Part shown: one piece after another, positions 63,450 through 64,000 of the stretch
Layout of the letters: each line of letters opens with the position of its first letter
Numbering within the stretch: position 1 is the stretch's first letter
Source: Hyphomicrobiaceae bacterium
GTDB taxonomy: Bacteria > Pseudomonadota > Alphaproteobacteria > Rhizobiales > Hyphomicrobiaceae
Length of the DNA: 64,000 bases
Direction: 5' to 3'
Assembly: GCA_025351355.1 (NCBI GenBank)
Contig: JANXWC010000064.1
Span: forward strand, 1 to 64,000
Position numbers and translations under genes: made by a program
Notes under the pieces: generated by a model
What the model saw: the letters and a program-made list of their open reading frames with translations, nothing else
What the model was told of the DNA's origin: nothing
The model's database searches: none

Positions 63450-64000
63450 ATGAATCCGGCGGAGATTGTTAAGACGCAAGTGACGATGGGCAACCCCGGC
63501 GGGTTCTCGTTCCTGGAAATGTTCCTGACCGCCCACCCGGTCGTCAAGGTGGTGATGTTCGGCCTGTTGCTCGCCTCCGTCTGGTCGTGGGCGATCATCG
63601 TGGAAAAGGTGTTCGCGTTTCGCCGTGCGCGGCGCGAGGCCGACAAGTTCGAGCAACTGTTCTGGTCAGGCCAATCGCTCGACGAACTTTATGCCGGGCT
63701 CAACCGAGGCCGCACGTTTTCGATGGCCAGCCTGTTCGTCGCCGCCATGCGCGAATGGAAGCGCTCGGTGGAAGGCAATATCCGCGCCCTCGGCGGCATC
63801 CAGATGCGCGTTGAAAAGGTGATGGACGTCACCATCAGCCGCGAGATGGAACAACTCGATCGCCGCCTGCTGTTTCTCGCAACGGTGGGATCGACGGCGC
63901 CGTTCGTCGGCCTGTTCGGCACGGTGTGGGGCATCATGTCGTCGTTCACGGCGATTGCCGCATCGAAGAATACCTCGCTGGCGGCTGTCGCGCCGGGTAT
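63450..64000 (+). CDS. tolQ: TolQ, proton channel subunit of the Tol-Pal system (partial)
   Basis: At least 183 residues, cut by the window end. MNPAEIVKTQVTMGNPGGFS opens the protein. A first membrane helix (VVKVVMFGLLLASVWSWAIIVEKV) and FWSGQSLDELYAGL, FVAAMREWKRS are typical of TolQ. FLATVGSTAPFVGLFGTVWG is the conserved second-helix block of the MotA/TolQ/ExbB family. With TolR it energises outer membrane constriction. GGGG lies before the ATG. Confidence 0.92.
   Translation, partial: MNPAEIVKTQVTMGNPGGFSFLEMFLTAHPVVKVVMFGLLLASVWSWAIIVEKVFAFRRARREADKFEQLFWSGQSLDELYAGLNRGRTFSMASLFVAAMREWKRSVEGNIRALGGIQMRVEKVMDVTISREMEQLDRRLLFLATVGSTAPFVGLFGTVWGIMSSFTAIAASKNTSLAAVAPG

Noticed and set aside
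1-64000. tRNA, rRNA, CRISPR arrays, riboswitches
   Set aside because: Looked for by eye on both strands; no cloverleaf, repeat-spacer array or known aptamer core was found. A tRNAscan or Infernal run would be decisive.

Overview
The window is about 60% GC and reads as chromosome from an alphaproteobacterium, most likely of the order Hyphomicrobiales (Rhizobiales), near the Bradyrhizobium/Xanthobacteraceae group. This rests on family-level features: a DksA-like protein with a degenerate zinc site, a porin with a short coiled coil after the signal peptide, the urtABCDE-ure arrangement, an intracellular Cys-type PHB depolymerase and the HNH protein family seen. It is an inference. No rRNA, tRNA or CRISPR array was recognised.

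Layout. 0.05-1.6 kb: decayed DUF5681 fragment and a membrane protein gene split at an A7 run. 1.6-6.3 kb: exported nicotinamidase, EF-P, MAPEG protein, AsnC regulator, Blh-type phosphatase/sulfurtransferase, FMN 2-hydroxyacid oxidase. 6.4-16.3 kb: one minus-strand nitrogen block, urtABCDE-ureDA-hupE-ureBC, headed by a strong sigma-54 promoter, with REP-like elements between cistrons. 16.4-19.4 kb: DksA-like protein and phaZ. 20.3-25.3 kb: outer membrane protein, leuD, dienelactone hydrolase, a 38-residue exported protein, LysR regulator, HNH protein, cupin. 25.4-27.1 kb: an exosortase-like protease, a partner and a tiny protein with a sorting-signal tail. 27.1-46.8 kb: housekeeping genes (nadE, rsmE, murB, gnd, gntK, ispH, thrB, rnhA, kup), transporters and a porin.

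47.1-51.4 kb is an island bracketed by a perfect 26-bp inverted repeat. It holds an IS1595-type transposase, an XRE regulator with a shared palindromic upstream region, two coiled-coil/winged-helix proteins, a pair of small membrane proteins and a small gene interrupted by two amber codons. A 31-bp inverted-repeat element and 25-bp tandem repeats adjoin its right edge. 52.2-64 kb returns to core genes (rlmB, ABC exporter, grxD, adc, hisS, tolQ). The middle 500 bp of hisS has foreign-looking codon use.

Functionally, the urea importer delivers urea to urease under probable NtrC/RpoN control. The accessory maturation genes ureEFG are not in the window. The most promising undescribed system is the exosortase cassette at 25.4-27.1 kb, whose candidate substrate would leave a product of only about ten residues after both cleavages.
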